A stretch of DNA of 64,000 bases from UBA1426 sp050953365 (GCA_050953365.1 JBMNMN010000009.1:62001-126000); one strand, 5' to 3'. Shown: positions 25,599 to 34,718, counted from the stretch's first letter. Made by a program: numbers and translations. Notes: generated from the letters alone by a model not told the origin.

Positions 25599-28500
25599 CT
25601 ACAAGATTTCCTCATCTGTATCGAAATCTTCCTGAAGATCCAAATCTTCACTGTCATCCGACAAGTCATCGTCCTCGTTTTCTTCACTGAAACCCGCATC
25701 ATCCTCAAAGAGTTCTTCTTCAAGAGCGATATTTTCGATATCGTTAAATGCATCGATCCCTGAAAGATCTTCGTATTCGGTAGACTCCTTGATATCGATC
25801 ACTTCGTTGTCCTCTGTAAGAACTCTTACATCCAATGCAAGGCTCTGCATTTCTTTGATCAGTACCTTGAAGGACTCAGGGATTCCGGGTTCAGGAATAT
25901 TTTCACCTTTGACGATCGCTTCGTAGGTCTTGACCCGGCCAACCACGTCATCCGATTTCACCGTCAGTATCTCTTGGAGCGTATACGCTGCGCCATATGC
26001 TTCCAGAGCCCAAACTTCCATTTCTCCGAAACGCTGACCGCCAAACTGGGCTTTTCCACCCAAAGGCTGCTGGGTTACCAAGGAGTATGGACCGGTGCTT
26101 CTGGCGTGAATCTTATCATCCACCAAGTGGTGAAGTTTCATCATATACATATAACCCACCGTCACAGGGTTATCGAAGGGCTCGCCGGTTCTTCCGTCGC
26201 GGAGGATCAATTTTCCGCTCTCCGGATAGCCGCAATCCCTCAAGAGATCAATAATTGCAAGCTCGCTGGCGCCGTCAAATACAGGTGTGGAGATATACCA
26301 GTCCTTATATTTGGCAGCCAGACCCAAATGGGTTTCCAATACCTGTCCGATGTTCATACGGGAAGGTACACCCAGCGGGTTAAGCATAACCTGCAGCGGA
26401 GTTCCGTCCTCCATAAAGGGCATATCCTCTTCCGGTAAAATCCTGGAAATTACACCCTTGTTACCGTGACGGCCTGCCATCTTGTCCCCTACGCTGATCT
26501 TGCGTTTCGTCGCAACGTAACACCGCACCAGCTTATTGACGCCGGGAGGCAGCTCGTCTCCCTTTTCTCTGGAAAAGACCTTCACGTCGATTACAATACC
26601 CGTTTCGCCGTGAGGCACTCTCAGAGATGTGTCCCGCACCTCTCGGGCTTTTTCCCCGAAGATGGCGCGAAGCAGTCTCTCCTCCGCCGTCAGTTCCGTC
26701 TCTCCCTTTGGTGTGACTTTCCCCACAAGGATATCCATGGAATCTACTTCCGCACCAATGCGGATAATGCCTTCCTCGTCAAGGTCCTTCAATGCATCTT
26801 CGCCCACGTTTGGAATATCTCTGGTGATTTCTTCCGGACCGAGCTTTGTATCCCTGGCTTCCGCCTCGTATTCCTCAATATGAATAGAAGTCAGGGTATC
26901 CTCCATGATCAGTCTCTCGTTGAGAATGATTGCGTCTTCATAGTTATAACCTTCCCAGGTCATAAATCCGATGAGCAGGTTCTTGCCGAGAGCGATTTCT
27001 CCCATCTCTGTAGCCGGTCCGTCTGCAATGACTTCGCCTTCTTCCACCCTTTCACCGCGATTTACGATGGGTTTTTGATTGATGCAGGTTCCCTGGTTGG
27101 AACGTTTGAACTTCAGCAGCTTGTATTCATCGATGCCGTTGTCTCTGTCTCTTCGGATTCTTATCCTGTTTGCGTCCACATATTCTACCGTGCCCGCTTC
27201 TTTCGCAAGAACTACTACTCCGGAATCCCTTGCCGCAGTGTATTCCATGCCGGTACCAATGATGGGAGCATCCGTCACCAGCAAGGGCACCGCCTGCCGC
27301 TGCATGTTGGAACCCATCAACGCACGGTTGGCATCGTCGTTTTCCAGGAAGGGAATCATAGCTGTGGCCACGGATACTACCTGCTTGGGAGAAACGTCCA
27401 TGTAGTCTACTTCTTCCCTCGGTACCAGATCCAGCTCTCCGCCGGGCTTTCTTACAACAACTTTGCTGTTGAGGAAATGGCCTTCGCTGTCCAGGGGTTC
27501 GTTGGCCTGGGCTATAATAACCTGTTCTTCTTCATCCGCCGTAATATACTGGATCTCTTCCGTGACACGACCGATGGCCTTATCGACGATACGATAAGGT
27601 GTTTCAATAAAGCCGTATTCGTTCACCCGTCCGTAAGTGGTCAAAGAACCGATTAGTCCGATGTTTGGACCTTCCGGAGTCTCAATGGGACACATGCGTC
27701 CATAGTGAGAATGATGGACGTCCCGCACCTCAAAGCCGGCTCTTTCCCTTGACAGACCGCCGGGGCCTAAAGCGGAAAGCCTTCTCTTGTGAGTAAGCTC
27801 CGCAAGAGGGTTTGTCTGATCCATGAACTGGGACAGCTGGCTGCTGCCGAAGAATTCTTTTATAGCTGCCGTTACCGGCCGGATGTTCATCAGAGCCTGA
27901 GGCGTTGTGACCTCAATATCCTGAATGGTCATCCTTTCTTTTATGACACGCTCCATACGGGCAAGACCGATACGGAACTGATTCTGCAACAATTCTCCTA
28001 CGGTTCTGAGCCTTCTGTTACCCAGGTGGTCGATGTCGTCCGTGGAGCCGATACCGTCCGAAAGGTTGAGGATATAACTGACGGAAGCGATGATGTCATC
28101 TAGGATAATATGCTTGGGAGAAAGCTTGTTTTTAAAGGAAAGCATCGCTTCTTTGATATTTTCCTCACCCTCATAGTTATCCAAAATCCATTTCAGCACG
28201 GGGTAGTAAACCTTGTTGGGAAGCTTCAATTCAGCCGGATCGAAAGGAACGAAGTCCTGAAGGTTTACAAAGCAATTGCCGATGACCTTTACAGGTCTTC
28301 CTTCTACCGTCTTGCTGTAAACCATGACATATTCCGCGCCGGAATTCTCAATAGCCATGGCAAGAGTTCTGTTAATCAGGGTCCCCTCTTCAGCCAGCAC
28401 TTCTCCCGTGAAGGGGCTGACGATGGGTTCGGCTGCTTTACAACCCACGATACGATTAGCCAGTCCCAGCTTCTTATTGTATTTATATCTGCCTACCTTC

Positions 28501-29426
28501 GCCAGGTCATATCTTTTAACATCAAAGAACAGCGCTTCTACGAGATCATAGGCGCTCTCAAATGTGGCCGGCTCGCCCGGCCTAAGTTTTTTATAAATCT
28601 CTTTAAGCCCTTCGTCGTAATTAACGGCTACGTCTTTAGCCAGAGATTTCTCCAAACGGTCATTTTCACCGAAGACTTTTAAGATTTCCTCGTTGGTGCC
28701 TTCGTAGAGCTGCTTTGCGGTTTCGCTGGAAAACTCGCCATATCTGCGAATTTTCTTCTGCAGATCCATCTCGGAGATATCCGGGTTTTTCTTTCTCTCG
28801 ATAAGAACCTTCTCTTCCACGGATTTATAAGCAAGCGCTCTCAAAAGGGTGGTAATGGGCTGCTTTCTCGTGCGATCCACACGTACGGAAATCACTTCAT
28901 TGGAATCCGTCTCATACTCCAGCCATGCGCCCCGATTGGGGATTATCTGCGTTGAATAAAGCTTGTTGTTGGATTTGTCCGTGGTGACATCGTAATAGGG
29001 TCCGGGTGACCGAACCAGCTGAGTGACTACAACGCGCTCCGCCCCGTTATAAATAAAGGTGCCTTTTTCGGTCATGAGAGGGAAATCTCCCATGAAAACT
29101 TCCTGCTCCTTTACTTCACCGGTTTCTTTATTAACCAATCTGACTTTAACTTTCAGGGGTGCGCAATAAGAAGCATCCCTTTCCTTACACTCTTCCTGAT
29201 TATACTTGGGCTCATCATTAATAGAATGGTCGATAAATTCAAGGACAAGATTATCTGCATAATCCCTGATAGGAGATATGTCTTCAAAAACCTCTTTCAA
29301 TCCTTCTTTAATAAACCAGTCGTAAGAATCTTTTTGGATTTGGATCAGATTTGGCATAGGGGCTACTTCATGAATTTTCGAGTAGCTCATCCTGGTTTTC
29401 TTACCGATTTTAACGGGTTGTGGCAT
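25599..29426 (-). CDS. rpoB: RNA polymerase beta subunit with acidic C-terminal tail
   Basis: A 1275-residue beta subunit starting MPQPVKIGKKTRMSYSKIHE; this ATG has AAGGAG eight bases upstream, whereas the earlier in-frame starts are too close to or upstream of it. The rifampicin region reads SQLSQFMDQTNPLAELTHKR, a wild-type sequence, and the C-terminal active-site segment includes GGKAQFGGQRFGEMEVWALE. The conserved core ends near LALDVRVL; about 72 further residues follow, roughly half Asp or Glu. It has its own promoter because it is separated from rplL by 1.9 kb. Confidence 0.98.
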   Translation of the reverse strand: MPQPVKIGKKTRMSYSKIHEVAPMPNLIQIQKDSYDWFIKEGLKEVFEDISPIRDYADNLVLEFIDHSINDEPKYNQEECKERDASYCAPLKVKVRLVNKETGEVKEQEVFMGDFPLMTEKGTFIYNGAERVVVTQLVRSPGPYYDVTTDKSNNKLYSTQIIPNRGAWLEYETDSNEVISVRVDRTRKQPITTLLRALAYKSVEEKVLIERKKNPDISEMDLQKKIRRYGEFSSETAKQLYEGTNEEILKVFGENDRLEKSLAKDVAVNYDEGLKEIYKKLRPGEPATFESAYDLVEALFFDVKRYDLAKVGRYKYNKKLGLANRIVGCKAAEPIVSPFTGEVLAEEGTLINRTLAMAIENSGAEYVMVYSKTVEGRPVKVIGNCFVNLQDFVPFDPAELKLPNKVYYPVLKWILDNYEGEENIKEAMLSFKNKLSPKHIILDDIIASVSYILNLSDGIGSTDDIDHLGNRRLRTVGELLQNQFRIGLARMERVIKERMTIQDIEVTTPQALMNIRPVTAAIKEFFGSSQLSQFMDQTNPLAELTHKRRLSALGPGGLSRERAGFEVRDVHHSHYGRMCPIETPEGPNIGLIGSLTTYGRVNEYGFIETPYRIVDKAIGRVTEEIQYITADEEEQVIIAQANEPLDSEGHFLNSKVVVRKPGGELDLVPREEVDYMDVSPKQVVSVATAMIPFLENDDANRALMGSNMQRQAVPLLVTDAPIIGTGMEYTAARDSGVVVLAKEAGTVEYVDANRIRIRRDRDNGIDEYKLLKFKRSNQGTCINQKPIVNRGERVEEGEVIADGPATEMGEIALGKNLLIGFMTWEGYNYEDAIILNERLIMEDTLTSIHIEEYEAEARDTKLGPEEITRDIPNVGEDALKDLDEEGIIRIGAEVDSMDILVGKVTPKGETELTAEERLLRAIFGEKAREVRDTSLRVPHGETGIVIDVKVFSREKGDELPPGVNKLVRCYVATKRKISVGDKMAGRHGNKGVISRILPEEDMPFMEDGTPLQVMLNPLGVPSRMNIGQVLETHLGLAAKYKDWYISTPVFDGASELAIIDLLRDCGYPESGKLILRDGRTGEPFDNPVTVGYMYMMKLHHLVDDKIHARSTGPYSLVTQQPLGGKAQFGGQRFGEMEVWALEAYGAAYTLQEILTVKSDDVVGRVKTYEAIVKGENIPEPGIPESFKVLIKEMQSLALDVRVLTEDNEVIDIKESTEYEDLSGIDAFNDIENIALEEELFEDDAGFSEENEDDDLSDDSEDLDLQEDFDTDEEIL

Positions 29427-29476
29427 ATTCATCACTCCTTGTATTGACAACAAACTACTTTGCGTGGCAATGCACT

Positions 29477-29505
29477 ATGATATCACAGCAAAAACAAGTA
29501 GTCAA
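29477..29505 (-). promoter_or_regulatory. Promoter of rpoB-rpoC
   Basis: Leftward -35 TTGACT (29500-29505) and -10 TATCAT (29477-29482) with a 17-base spacer, about 50 bases before the rpoB start codon. Confidence 0.75.
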
Positions 29506-29562
29506 CAAAAATTTTTTCTTCCATTTGTTGTATTTAGCCTCAGATTCTTTACGATTGTTTTA

Positions 29563-29693
29563 GTTTTCGGAGCGCAGGATTACTCTCCCGCTCGACGAAG
29601 CTACGCGCTGCGTGCCGTACGATCCAGACGGTCCGTCCTGCCCGGTTGGCACTTGCTTGTACTCGCTGGAGCGCAACCCTGCGCTCCGAAAAC
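29563..29693. repeat. GGAGCG dyad element, copy 1
   Basis: A 131-bp element bounded by perfect 16-bp inverted repeats (GTTTTCGGAGCGCAGG and its complement). Inside its right arm is a smaller hairpin GGAGCGCA / TGCGCTCC. It is homologous to 35359-35420 and related to the short hairpin at 39778. Ten bases to its right lies a GTGTC palindrome, the same arrangement and relative orientation as at 35312-35420. Confidence 0.8.
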
Positions 29694-29703
29694 GAATAAG
29701 AAC

Positions 29704-29731
29704 TTGTAAAAGTGTCTGACACCAAATACAA
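29704..29731. repeat. GTGTC/GACAC palindromic repeat, copy 2
   Basis: TTGTAAAAGTGTCTGACACC followed by AAATACAA; the core palindrome is perfect. Located next to the GGAGCG dyad in the rplL-rpoB gap. Confidence 0.8.
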
Positions 29732-29912
29732 TGTCGCTTTTAGGCAGAAGGTATGCAGCAAATACAAGTCCTAAAATCAAAAATCAACTAATAATCTACA
29801 ATAGTAATTATTTTAGCTGATTTTATTTACATATAATGTAAATAACTATTCTTTTTACTCCGTATATCAGCTAATTTTTATGTAATTTGTTTTTTTGGTT
29901 GATTTTTTCGAA

Positions 29913-31109
29913 CCTGAATTGCAATAACAAGTTGAACTATTCTCCGTACCTTGACCAATCTCTGTTGTTAAAGAGCATAGATTAAATCGAGTTCCTCTTC
30001 GAAGAGCTCCTCCGGGGTTTTGTAGCCTAGGATCTTTCTAGGGAGGCCATTCATCCATTCCTCTATTCGCTCGATGGCCTCTAAGCTGTAATCGGAAATC
30101 TTCTTCCCTTTCGGGATGAAGCGTCGTATCATGCCATTATGGTTTTCATTGGTGCCTCGTTCAAATGAGGAGAAGGGGTGGGTAAAGTATACTCCTACAT
30201 TCTGTTCTTTCAGTCTGGACAGGGAGGCGAACTCAGATCCGTTGTCGGAAGTGATAGTCTTGAAAGCTTCATGGAACTGACTGCCAAATTCCTCCTTGAT
30301 CGTATCAATTTCCTTCATTACTGCTTCTGCTGTTCTTGCTGAAATTTTACGAATCAGTGCGTTTCTGGTCTTCCGTTCGACGATAGTCAACAAGCTTTCG
30401 TCCTCCTTGGATTTTGAACCGATGACTGTATCGATCTCCCAGTGGCCGAATTCTTCTCGTTCCTCCACATGGGAAGGACGGCTTTCAATACTGTCACCGA
30501 GGTTTCGCTTGTTTGCCCTGATACGAACCCCTTTAGGGCTGCGCCTCAGTTTTAGTGGCAGGTCAGTATTCTTAACCTTTAGGAGCCCCAAGTCGATGTA
30601 GTTATAGATGGTCTTGGTGCAAAGCATCTTATCGAATTTACCCGTTGCTGCAGCCCTACCTACGGCAGAGTCCACGGACCAATCTTCCTCTAACATCATC
30701 TTCTCAACATAGCCTACGAACTCACTGCACTGTAGCAGCTTGTACCTGCGACCAGTGTTCCGGCGATTTGCCTCATATTTAGCCTGGCCGGCATCAGCGT
30801 AGTAGATTTTTACTAATTTGCCCTGCTTTATCTGTTCCACTGTGCCACGCCTTAGTTCGTTTGTAATGGTGTTTATGGGCCGATTTAGCAGTTTTGCGAT
30901 GGCATAAGCAGTTTTGCCTTCACCAGCCAATAACTCGATTTTTACGCGCTCTTTAAAAGAAAGATGTTTATTTTTTCGCGGATTAGGTGTAAACTGTGAG
31001 TGATCCATAGTGATTCGCCTTTCTGTGTATGTTTTGTGGTAAAACTATTTTACAACAGAAATCGTCACTATGGATTCCTTATTAGTTCAACTTCATTTTA
31101 CAATTCGCC
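29913..31109 (-). mobile_element. IS30-family insertion sequence, copy B
   Basis: A 1197-bp element in inverted orientation relative to copy A, flanked by the 14-bp direct repeat TTGATTTTTTCGAA (29899-29912 and 31110-31123). It sits in the middle of the AT-rich repeat array between rplL and rpoB. Its leader matches copy C rather than copy A, although its transposase matches copy A. Confidence 0.92.
29968..31008 (-). CDS. IS30-family transposase (copy B)
   Basis: 346 residues, identical in sequence to the copy A transposase (13976-15016), with the same helix-turn-helix and DDE motifs (HWEIDTVIGSK, TSDNGSEF, NENHNGMIRRF). Intact. Confidence 0.94.
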   Translation of the reverse strand: MDHSQFTPNPRKNKHLSFKERVKIELLAGEGKTAYAIAKLLNRPINTITNELRRGTVEQIKQGKLVKIYYADAGQAKYEANRRNTGRRYKLLQCSEFVGYVEKMMLEEDWSVDSAVGRAAATGKFDKMLCTKTIYNYIDLGLLKVKNTDLPLKLRRSPKGVRIRANKRNLGDSIESRPSHVEEREEFGHWEIDTVIGSKSKEDESLLTIVERKTRNALIRKISARTAEAVMKEIDTIKEEFGSQFHEAFKTITSDNGSEFASLSRLKEQNVGVYFTHPFSSFERGTNENHNGMIRRFIPKGKKISDYSLEAIERIEEWMNGLPRKILGYKTPEELFEEELDLIYAL

Positions 31110-31270
31110 TTGATTTTTTCGAAGAAAAATCAGCTAAAATTCTTATATTGCAGGTTTTTTAGTTGATTAACTCGTATTATATTTCAGTTACCGGAGGTTT
31201 TCCGGGCAAAAATCAGCTAATTTTAGCCTCTTCTCATAATTTTAGCTGACCTACCATTTAGAAGCTGCAG

Positions 31271-31299
31271 TTGTAAAAAGTGTCCGGCGCCAAATACAA
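31271..31299. repeat. GTGTC/GACAC palindromic repeat, copy 3
   Basis: TTGTAAAAAGTGTCCGGCGCC followed by AAATACAA, a variant of copy 2 in which the core is GTGTCCGGCGCC. It lies 90 bases downstream of the rplL stop codon (in the direction of transcription). Confidence 0.75.
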
Positions 31300-31389
31300 C
31301 TTTGAAATGTTTCAGTTCAAATACAAATCAAATACAAACAAAAGAACCCGTTCTGTAGCAGAGAACGGGTCTTTTGACAGAATAACGTC

Positions 31390-31761
31390 TTATTTCAGTT
31401 CTACGGAAGCGCCAACTTCTTCAAGCTGCTTCTTGATAGCTTCTGCTTCGCTCTTTTCGACGCCTTCCTTGATGTTGCTGGGTGCTCCGTCTACAAGATC
31501 CTTGGCTTCCTTCAGTCCCAGGCCGGTCAATTCTCTTACAACCTTGATAACCTTGATCTTTTCTGCACCAGCGCTTGCCAGAACTACTGTGAATTCTGTC
31601 TGCTCTTCCGCTGCCTCTGCTGCAGCACCGCCGGCTGCTCCTACCACAGCCACGGGGGCTGCTGCGGAAACGCCAAACTCCTCTTCACAAGCTTTAACCA
31701 ATTCGTTGAGTTCTAAAACAGTCATGCCTTTAATGGCTTCAATAATTTGTTCCTTATTCAT
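31390..31761 (-). CDS. rplL: 50S ribosomal protein L7/L12
   Basis: L7/L12 (123 residues) forms the stalk that recruits translation GTPases. It has an N-terminal dimerisation helix (MNKEQIIEAIKGMTVLELNELVKACEE region), an Ala/Gly-rich hinge (residues about 35-52) and the C-terminal factor-binding domain with KIKVIKVVRELTGLGLKEAKDLV. It follows rplJ after 45 bases. Confidence 0.98.
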   Translation of the reverse strand: MNKEQIIEAIKGMTVLELNELVKACEEEFGVSAAAPVAVVGAAGGAAAEAAEEQTEFTVVLASAGAEKIKVIKVVRELTGLGLKEAKDLVDGAPSNIKEGVEKSEAEAIKKQLEEVGASVELK

Positions 31762-31806
31762 TTTGATCTCCTTTTCTCTTTTCTATTACCCTATGGGCCT
31801 ATTATC

Positions 31807-32313
31807 CTAAGCTTCAGCTTCTTGTTTTGCGTCCGCAATTGCCTGCAAAGTACGGACAAACTTGGAAACAGGTGATTGAATGCTGCCCATAAACTTAGCG
31901 ATAAGCTCATCTCTTCCGGGCAGGAGCGCGATATTCTTAATCTGGTCGGCATCGTAGAAGTTACCCTCCACGATTCCTCCCTTGAAGCTCATCTTTTTGT
32001 ACTCCTTCATGATGCCGTTCAGCACTCTTGCCGGAGCTACTGCATCCTCGTACCCGAAAGCGAATGCGCTGGGTCCTTTTAAAGCGGGAGCAAGAGCTTC
32101 GAAGGCAGTTCCCTGAATGGCTTTATTGAAGAGAGTATTCTTGTAAACCGTGTAGTCTACATTGGCTTCTCTGAGCTTCTTTCTCATGGCATTGGCCTCT
32201 TCTACATTGATTCCCATGTAGTCGATAACCACAGCCGATTGTGCCTTTTCTAATTTCTCTTTGATCTCATCGATCACAGCCTGCTTTTGATTCAAATGTT
32301 CCTGTGATGGCAT
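31807..32313 (-). CDS. rplJ: 50S ribosomal protein L10
   Basis: L10 (168 residues) anchors the L7/L12 dimers to the ribosome. The sequence shows AVVIDYMGINVEEANAMRKKLREA, the YKNTLFNKAI motif and a C-terminal helix (SKFVRTLQAIADAK) that binds L7/L12. It is preceded by a long structured leader with an attenuator, as expected for L10-mediated autoregulation. Confidence 0.96.
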   Translation of the reverse strand: MPSQEHLNQKQAVIDEIKEKLEKAQSAVVIDYMGINVEEANAMRKKLREANVDYTVYKNTLFNKAIQGTAFEALAPALKGPSAFAFGYEDAVAPARVLNGIMKEYKKMSFKGGIVEGNFYDADQIKNIALLPGRDELIAKFMGSIQSPVSKFVRTLQAIADAKQEAEA

Positions 32314-32334
32314 GAACTATCTCCTTTCCGGTAT

Positions 32335-32512
32335 TGCTCTCCCCCTATGCGGCACTGTCGCCGGCAAGCCGGGTTGCAATACACTGATTATATCGGTTAG
32401 GTGCGAAAAAGCCTTTTCCATCCTGCAGACAGAAAAGGCTCCGATTCCATAAATGTATCTTCAACCTCGGCAGGAAATTAAGCTTACGCACCTGCTGTCT
32501 ACAGTCCTATAT
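32335..32512 (-). ncRNA. L10 ribosomal protein leader (autoregulatory 5' UTR)
   Basis: The leader between the rplJ promoter and rplJ contains CAGCAGGTGCG and TTCCTGCCGAGGTTG, segments I recognise from the L10 leader family that binds the L10-L12 complex, followed by a terminator hairpin. This supports feedback control of rplJL. Exact boundaries are approximate. Confidence 0.75.
32406..32440 (-). terminator. Attenuator in the rplJ leader
   Basis: Reading leftwards, AGCCTTTTC pairs with GGAAAAGGCT and is followed by TTTTTC. This intrinsic terminator lies inside the L10 leader and would be the decision point for attenuation. Confidence 0.75.
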
Positions 32513-32521
32513 GCAGTTTTA

Positions 32522-32550
32522 ATTATAAGGCTTTCTCTATGCACCGTGAA
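32522..32550 (-). promoter_or_regulatory. Promoter of rplJ-rplL
   Basis: A perfect -10 TATAAT (32522-32527) with a weak -35 TTCACG at 17-base spacing, immediately after the rplA stop. Confidence 0.55.
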
Positions 32551-32553
32551 CCA

Positions 32554-33255
32554 TTAGTTAAAGGTAATCCTCAAAGGATTGATCTTGACTCCGGGTCCCA
32601 TAGTGCTGGCTACAGTGACGCTTCTCAGATATTGGCCTTTGGCTGCAGCGGGTTTAGCTTTTACTACTGCTTCCAGCAGAGCATTGAAGTTATCAACCAG
32701 CTTTTCTTTGCCAAAAGAAACCTTTCCGATAGGAGTATGGATGATATTCGTTTTGTCCAGACGATACTCCACTTTACCGGCTTTGATTTCCTGAAGCGCT
32801 CTGGCAACGTCCATAGTCACGGTTCCCGATTTGGGGTTGGGCATCAGGCCTTTGGGACCTAAGATTTTACCCAGTCTTCCTACTACACCCATCATGTCCG
32901 GGGTAGCCACGACCACGTCAAAGTCAAACCAGCCTTCGGTTTGAATCTTCTGCGCCATTTCTTCTGCGCCGACATAATCCGCGCCCGCATCTTCGGCTTC
33001 CTTAGCTTTGTCGCCCTTTGCAAATACCAGAACTTTCTTGGTCTTGCCGGTGCCGTGAGGAAGAACGATAGCGCCTCTAACTTGTTGGTCCGCATGTCTT
33101 CCGTCCACGCCCAGTTTGATGTGGACTTCAACTGTTTCATCGAATTTGGCTTTGGCTGTCTGCAAAACCAGATCCATGGCGTCGTTTACTTCATATAGTG
33201 TTGCTTTGTCGACCAATTTAGCCGACTCTTTGTAGATTTTACCTCTCTTTGGCAT
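32554..33255 (-). CDS. rplA: 50S ribosomal protein L1
   Basis: L1 (233 residues) forms the mobile stalk that moves E-site tRNA and is often a translational repressor of its operon. It shows MPKRGKIYKESAKLVDK, the GTGKTKKVLVFAKGD motif, the LGPKGLMPNPKSGTV signature and SVTVASTMGPGVKI near the end. Normal length. Confidence 0.98.
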   Translation of the reverse strand: MPKRGKIYKESAKLVDKATLYEVNDAMDLVLQTAKAKFDETVEVHIKLGVDGRHADQQVRGAIVLPHGTGKTKKVLVFAKGDKAKEAEDAGADYVGAEEMAQKIQTEGWFDFDVVVATPDMMGVVGRLGKILGPKGLMPNPKSGTVTMDVARALQEIKAGKVEYRLDKTNIIHTPIGKVSFGKEKLVDNFNALLEAVVKAKPAAAKGQYLRSVTVASTMGPGVKINPLRITFN

Positions 33256-33301
33256 TTTGTTACCTCCTTGTGGTTCTTGCGGCTTTCAGCCTCCCACGTC
33301 A

Positions 33302-33727
33302 TTAGTCGCGAACAACGATTCCCATACTTCTTGCAGTTCCCTTGATCATTTCTGTTGCAGAATCAAGATCTGCGGCGTTCAAGTCGGGCATTTTAAGCTT
33401 TGCGATTTCTCTTACCTGATCCGTGGTGAGCGTAGCAACCTTCTTCTTGTTGGGTTCACCCGAAGCGCTAGTCAGATTTGCAGCTTTTTTCAACAGTACA
33501 GCAGCCGGCGGTGTCTTTGTAATAAAGGTAAAGGATCTATCCGTATATACTGTGATAACCACAGGGATGATCATACCCGCCTGATCGGCTGTTCTGGCGT
33601 TGAATTGCTTGCAGAAATCCATAATGTTAACGCCCTTCTGTCCTAAAGCAGGACCTATCGGCGGCGCAGGTGTCGCATTGCCTGCAGGAATCTGCAGCTT
33701 GATCAAGCCGTCAACTTTTTTTGCCAT
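33302..33727 (-). CDS. rplK: 50S ribosomal protein L11
   Basis: L11 (141 residues) forms the GTPase-associated centre and is needed for RelA activation. The N-terminal LQIPAGNATPAPPIGPALGQKGVN region (target of thiostrepton-type antibiotics) and the C-terminal GTARSMGI motif are present. It lies between nusG and rplA. Confidence 0.98.
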   Translation of the reverse strand: MAKKVDGLIKLQIPAGNATPAPPIGPALGQKGVNIMDFCKQFNARTADQAGMIIPVVITVYTDRSFTFITKTPPAAVLLKKAANLTSASGEPNKKKVATLTTDQVREIAKLKMPDLNAADLDSATEMIKGTARSMGIVVRD

Positions 33728-33791
33728 ATGTTAATCTCCTTTCCCTCGCTCATCGTTCAACGAACGGAGCAAGTTATTTTTGCGCCTGGCG

Positions 33792-34448
33792 CTATATTTT
33801 ATCTACCTGGCCGAACTCCAGCTCGACCGGCGTGTCTCTTCCGAACATGGAAATGCGAACTTTCAGGGTCTGTTTGTCGAAGTTTACTTCTTCCACAACG
33901 CCCATAAAGCTCTCAAATGGCCCGTTGATTACCTTTACACTGTCTCCGGGGGCAATATCCAGCTTAATGTAGACCTTTTCGATGCCCATTCTTCTCACTT
34001 CTTCGTTAGTGAGAGGAACCGGTTCCGATCCATGTCCAACAAAACCCGTGACTCCTTGGGTATTTCTGACCAAGTACCAGGACTCGTTGGTGACGATCAT
34101 TTTTACAAGGACGTAACCCGGAAACATCTTTCTGGTCTTGATTTTCCTCTGGCCGTCTTTGATTTCCACCCGGTCCTCTGTGGGCACCACAACTTCATGG
34201 ATCAAATCCTGCATGCCTCGGTTCTCAACAAGCTTCTCAATATTTACTTTTACTTTATTTTCGTGGCCGGAATAAGTGTGAATTACGTACCATTTGGCCT
34301 TGGTAGCCTCATCCTCGTCTGCATCTTCCTGAGGCGGCTCTCCTTCTGTCGAAACCTTTTCTTCCTCGGTTTCCTCTATTACAGCCTCTGTTTCGTCGAT
34401 AAAAGTACCTTCCACGATTTCCGGTGTGCCTTCTGATGTTTTAACCAT
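33792..34448 (-). CDS. nusG: Transcription elongation factor NusG with acidic N-terminal extension
   Basis: NusG binds RNA polymerase through its N-terminal domain and Rho or S10 through its C-terminal KOW domain. The NGN domain begins at about residue 52 (KWYVIHTYSGHENKV) and includes KMFPGYVLVKM; the KOW domain is GDSVKVINGPFESFMGVVEEVN. The first 50 residues are an extension with 19 Asp/Glu (for example EETEEEK and EDADEDEA), not present in typical 175-185-residue NusG. The annotated start gives the full extension; an internal Met start is not available before the NGN domain. Confidence 0.95.
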   Translation of the reverse strand: MVKTSEGTPEIVEGTFIDETEAVIEETEEEKVSTEGEPPQEDADEDEATKAKWYVIHTYSGHENKVKVNIEKLVENRGMQDLIHEVVVPTEDRVEIKDGQRKIKTRKMFPGYVLVKMIVTNESWYLVRNTQGVTGFVGHGSEPVPLTNEEVRRMGIEKVYIKLDIAPGDSVKVINGPFESFMGVVEEVNFDKQTLKVRISMFGRDTPVELEFGQVDKI

Positions 34449-34467
34449 TTTATTTTTCCTTTATCGC

Positions 34468-34698
34468 TTACATGCTGATGTTAAGAACAGCTTTCAGCAG
34501 TGCAAGGAAGGCAGAATCAAAGGCCCAAAAGATCAAAGAAAAAGCGACGCAGGTCATGATGACTACGCCGGTATACGAAACCAGCTCTTTTTTGGTGGGC
34601 CAGATGACTTTGCGCATCTCAATCCTTACACCTTTAAAATATTCCCTGATGCCGGGCCTCTTGTTAACGTTTGGTTTAACTGCAGGTTTTTTTTCCAT
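34468..34698 (-). CDS. secE: Preprotein translocase subunit SecE
   Basis: A 76-residue single-span SecE, an essential clamp of SecY in the membrane. The hallmark amphipathic stretch EYFKGVRIEMRKVIWPTKKEL is followed by one hydrophobic helix (residues about 40-65). The start MEKKPAVKP is preceded by AAGGGATG; an upstream in-frame Met would read through the rpmG region. Standard rpmG-secE-nusG order. Confidence 0.92.
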   Translation of the reverse strand: MEKKPAVKPNVNKRPGIREYFKGVRIEMRKVIWPTKKELVSYTGVVIMTCVAFSLIFWAFDSAFLALLKAVLNISM

Positions 34699-34718
34699 GT
34701 TGCTCACATCCCTTAAAA

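Larger units (their letters stand above)
29782..31250. repeat. Array of AT-rich AATCAGCTAAAATT repeats interrupted by IS30
   Basis: Eight units related to AATCAGCTAAAATT occur in mixed orientation: near 29782, 29811, 29866 and 29897 to the left of IS30 copy B, and near 31128, 31156, 31208 and 31238 to its right. Without the IS they lie within about 260 bases. Units are 11-16 bases long and separated by roughly 15-45 bases. No gene overlaps them. The family is not recognised. Confidence 0.65.

Noticed and set aside
29782..31250. AT-rich units as a CRISPR array
   Set aside because: Units are in mixed orientation, of variable length and spacing, without unique equal-length spacers or cas genes.
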